Positions 61,274-64,000 of a DNA stretch of 64,000 nt are shown piece after piece (within the stretch, counting starts at the first letter, position 1; each line of letters opens with the position of its first letter). The notes under the pieces are model-generated. The model was given only the letters and a program-made list of their open reading frames with translations, was not told the DNA's origin and searched no databases. This stretch comes from Barnesiella propionica. Its GTDB lineage: Bacteria > Bacteroidota > Bacteroidia > Bacteroidales > Barnesiellaceae. The DNA is taken from contig NZ_JAOQJK010000004.1 in NCBI RefSeq assembly GCF_025567045.1, forward strand, positions 186,001 through 250,000, given 5' to 3'. The translations under genes were made by a program, and so were the position numbers.

Positions 61274-63775
61274 ATGAAAAGAAAATTACTTGTTTTAAGT
61301 TTATTGCTGATAAGTATTATAATGGCGAATGCCCAGGGAAGTTATACATTATCCCTGAAAGTGTCGGCGGTAACCGGAGAAAATCTTACCGGAACGCCGG
61401 TCAGTCTGGAACACGTGGATTATGGTTTACAGTATCCTGAAGGATATTTATCTTCTACCGGAGAAGTCCGTTTTGATCAGGTGTTTGAAGGAGCTAACCT
61501 TTTGAAAATAGAGAAAGATGGTCTGGCTGTATATGAGAAAGTGCTGGATATCACGAAAGATATACAGTTGGAAGTTATTTTACAAGAAGATGTGCGTAAT
61601 CCTTATGCTTTAAAATCCAGTGTGTTGCATAATCCCAAGACGGGAGATACCCAAATACTTTTGAATTGGAACGAAGAAACGGATTACTTCTTTGATGATT
61701 TCGAGTCTTATGAACCTTTTGCCATTGAATTTTCTCCGTGGACGGGTATCGATGTAGACCAGTTTCCTGCTGCTAACCTTACAGGCAATTATCCGAACCG
61801 GGGGCTTAATCAGTATGCGACTATATTCAATCCTTTGGAAATAGATCCTCCTGTATGGTATGAATATCCTGTTTTACGTCCATATAGCGGTAAACAATAT
61901 GCCGGTTTTATCCGTACGGCCAATGAGGCTGCTAATAATGACTGGCTGATCTCTCCAAAAATAAAAGTAGGCGTTAACAATGTCGTGAGGTTCCTGGCTA
62001 AAGCGGGAGATGCTAAGGATGAACGTTTCAAGGTATATATTTCGACCAAAGGAACGGAAATAAATGATTTTGTCCAGCTTACTGCCGGTAATTACGAAAG
62101 TGTTAATTATAAAGCCTGGAAGAAAATAGAGTACAATCTTTCTGCCTATGAAGGAAAAGACGTATATATCGCTATTCAATATATCTCCCGTGCCTGCTTT
62201 ATGCTCATGGTCGATGATTTTTATGTAGGTCCTTCTTCCATTAATCCCTCCAAGGCTCGTCGTCGTGCTTCTTTTGCCAATGTATACCCCGAAAAATTTG
62301 CTTTATATGTGGATGGGGACTCCATAGGTACTACCCTAAATACATCTCATTCGTTCAAGGGTCTTGCGCCGGGTGAACACACATTAGGAGTCAAAGCGAT
62401 CTATCGTGTTTCTTCATCGGATGTTTCTACGTTGGGAGTAAATATGCCGTGGCCTTCTTCGTTTGCCGAGGTAACGTTTAATTTTACTTCGAATGGGGCC
62501 TCTCCAGATGGGTGTTTTGTCAATTTTATAGGGAGAGGGGATAATAAAGAGATGTTTACCGATACGATTAAAGATGGTAAAACATGTTTGAAAGCGATGA
62601 TGAAAGGAGAATATCTGGTGAGCATAGATTCGGAAGATTTTGAGCCTTTCAGCGAGTTAGTGACAATCAGTGAAAAAAGGGTTGTTGATGTCGCTTTAAA
62701 AGAGAAAATAGTGAAACCGTACAATATTACAGTGGATATGACGGTTAATGCAAGTACGCAAAAAAACGATGCGTTAGTTCGCTGGAACCAGGACTTGGGG
62801 TGGAGCGATAATTTCGAGTCTTATGATAATTTTGTACAATCTTTCGGAGACTGGACTACGGTCGATGCCGACGGAATGACGACTTATGCCGTTAATTTAG
62901 CAGGGGCTGAAGTGTCTTTTCCCGGAGTGAAAGGGAAGATGCCCTGCCTTATTTTTAATGCTAAAGCTACGAAACCTTCGATGTACGAAGATGGTGCCGC
63001 CCGTGCTCCTGAAGGGGATAAGTGCGTGGCTTTCTTTTCGGCAGAGGCCGGACAATCCAATGACTGGCTTATTTCTCCCAAACAAAGGATCCGTGAAGGA
63101 TATGTCGTGCGTTTTCTGGCAAAATCATATACGAGTATGTATACTGAAAAGATAAGGATTATGATATCCGAGTCGAAAGATATAGAGTCGTTTACTGAAT
63201 TGGATATGATAACACTGTCCGATTCCTGGTATGAATATCAGGTCGATCTGTCGGCGTATGCAGGAAAAGACGTATATTTGGCTGTAAATTATGTTTCTTA
63301 CAATGCATTCTTCTCGTTACTGGACTCTTTCTATGTAGGTCCAGCTGAAGATTCCGGAACTGAAAATACAGGTTCAGCTACCTATGATATATATTTGAAC
63401 GGAACGAAGCTGGGAAATACGAAAGATTGTTCATATACGATATCATCCCTGGATGACGGAAGTTATACGGTAGGAGTCGTAGCCGTATATAAATCGGGAG
63501 AATCCGAAATGTCGGAGTATTCTTTTACAGTGGATAAAAGTGCGGTTTCCGGGGTAGAGAAACCGGATATACGTATATATGCAGTGTCTGGGTCTATATA
63601 TGTTAGGTGTACGGTTTCCGGGGATGCCAGAGTTGAAGTCTATAATACGATGGGACAACTTGTTTCTGTTAAGTCCTTGAGCGGAGAGGCTGTAATACCG
63701 GTTCCTGCGGGATTCTATACTGTTAAAGTTGATTGCGGAGGCACATCTGTCGTTCGGCAGGTGGTTGTAAAATAA
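61274..63775 (+). CDS. Type IX-secreted protein with two choice-of-anchor J domains
   Basis: An 833-residue secreted protein with a signal peptide (MKRKLLVLSLLLISIIMANA). A carboxypeptidase-regulatory-like domain (about 25-110) is followed by two similar halves, each with a jelly-roll domain of the choice-of-anchor J type. The first runs from FFDDFESYEPFAIEFSPWTG to MLMVDDFYVGPSS, the second from WSDNFESYDNFVQSFGDWTT to LLDSFYVGPAEDS. Both contain the NDWLISPK core seen in gingipain-type adhesin domains. The C-terminus (VEVYNTMGQLVSVKSLSGEA...GFYTVKVDCGGTSVVRQVVV) is a type IX sorting domain. The gingipain-type haemagglutinin likeness suggests binding of host or matrix proteins; no protease domain is present. 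Confidence 0.87.
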   Translation: MKRKLLVLSLLLISIIMANAQGSYTLSLKVSAVTGENLTGTPVSLEHVDYGLQYPEGYLSSTGEVRFDQVFEGANLLKIEKDGLAVYEKVLDITKDIQLEVILQEDVRNPYALKSSVLHNPKTGDTQILLNWNEETDYFFDDFESYEPFAIEFSPWTGIDVDQFPAANLTGNYPNRGLNQYATIFNPLEIDPPVWYEYPVLRPYSGKQYAGFIRTANEAANNDWLISPKIKVGVNNVVRFLAKAGDAKDERFKVYISTKGTEINDFVQLTAGNYESVNYKAWKKIEYNLSAYEGKDVYIAIQYISRACFMLMVDDFYVGPSSINPSKARRRASFANVYPEKFALYVDGDSIGTTLNTSHSFKGLAPGEHTLGVKAIYRVSSSDVSTLGVNMPWPSSFAEVTFNFTSNGASPDGCFVNFIGRGDNKEMFTDTIKDGKTCLKAMMKGEYLVSIDSEDFEPFSELVTISEKRVVDVALKEKIVKPYNITVDMTVNASTQKNDALVRWNQDLGWSDNFESYDNFVQSFGDWTTVDADGMTTYAVNLAGAEVSFPGVKGKMPCLIFNAKATKPSMYEDGAARAPEGDKCVAFFSAEAGQSNDWLISPKQRIREGYVVRFLAKSYTSMYTEKIRIMISESKDIESFTELDMITLSDSWYEYQVDLSAYAGKDVYLAVNYVSYNAFFSLLDSFYVGPAEDSGTENTGSATYDIYLNGTKLGNTKDCSYTISSLDDGSYTVGVVAVYKSGESEMSEYSFTVDKSAVSGVEKPDIRIYAVSGSIYVRCTVSGDARVEVYNTMGQLVSVKSLSGEAVIPVPAGFYTVKVDCGGTSVVRQVVVK

Positions 63776-63792
63776 GATATTTATGTTTTGGT

Positions 63793-63830
63793 ACAAAGAA
63801 AGCGGCCGTAAGCCGCTTTCTTTGTTATTA
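63793..63830 (+). terminator. Intrinsic terminator after the third large secreted protein
   Basis: The arms 63793-63806 and 63812-63825 pair over 14 bp around CGTAA, followed by a weak T-rich tail (TATTATAAAT). Confidence 0.8.
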
Positions 63831-63945
63831 TAAATAATACATATTATGCAGGTAGTTCAAAAATAAAGGATATATGTAGACTTCTTATTATATATTATTT
63901 AAAAATATTTTCATTTGGATGGGTAATATTATTTATGTTATTAAG

Positions 63946-63953
63946 TATATTTG
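63946..63953 (+). promoter_or_regulatory. Candidate -7 element for a gene beyond the window
   Basis: TATATTTG matches TAnnTTTG. The region 63826-64000 has no gene, so this would serve whatever follows. Confidence 0.35.
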
Positions 63954-64000
63954 CAATATATTAATATTTGTGATTTTCTTTGAATAATGCCAATAAATAA

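Overview
The window looks like a chromosomal segment of a member of the Bacteroidota, most likely order Bacteroidales. The grounds are: Bacteroidetes-type promoter elements (TAnnTTTG, a few with a TTG/TTTG about 20 bases upstream); three consecutive large secreted proteins with C-termini of the type IX secretion kind; paired DUF3857/transglutaminase-like proteins; a GNAT-nitrilase fusion; a DUF4954 protein; and several hybrid histidine kinases. The genus cannot be fixed from sequence alone. There is no rRNA, tRNA, insertion sequence, prophage or CRISPR array that I can see.

Layout. 1-8456: the end of rplL, then rpoB and rpoC, with hairpins in both gaps. 8784-15788 (minus strand): an outer-membrane barrel protein with a remarkable switch-like leader; a CDF-Nramp metal-transport pair; and an AraC regulator, a DUF417 membrane protein and an RclA-type flavoprotein, matching the gene content of the E. 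coli reactive-chlorine (rcl) locus apart from rclB. An exported MsrA-MsrB fusion is divergent from it (15979-17043). 17452-24259: an AraC regulator followed by two hybrid histidine kinases. 24377-38665: mostly housekeeping genes (trpS, an inositol-monophosphatase-family gene, an Lrp regulator, GNAT, M20 amidohydrolase, a ZnuA/ZnuC pair without a permease, dprA, a thioesterase, a secreted Ntn hydrolase, DUF4954, hflX, a histidine phosphatase). 38757-40292: GNAT-nitrilase fusion.

40361-44924 is the most coherent regulatory unit: a membrane hybrid kinase with its own receiver and HPt domain, translationally coupled to a sigma-54 activator, then a strong terminator, two pairs of direct repeats and a sigma-54-like promoter in front of a secreted protein made of near-identical 32-residue repeats. 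The arrangement suggests a complete phosphorelay with its output gene alongside. After it come a possible small structured RNA and an SPFH/ribbon-helix-helix pair with a short-repeat operator at its promoter. 46556-50429: two DUF3857 transglutaminase-like proteins, one of which has lost the catalytic residues. 50694-52428: a ROK kinase (50668-51624) and a DUF5131 protein. 52722-63775: three giant surface or secreted proteins in a row, each followed by a strong terminator.

The observations most worth following up are the two mutually exclusive RNA folds in front of the barrel gene (10160-10312), the sigma-54 phosphorelay with its repeat-protein target, and the Rcl-like/MsrAB oxidant-defence cluster. 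All functional statements are from reading motifs by eye; no searches were run.
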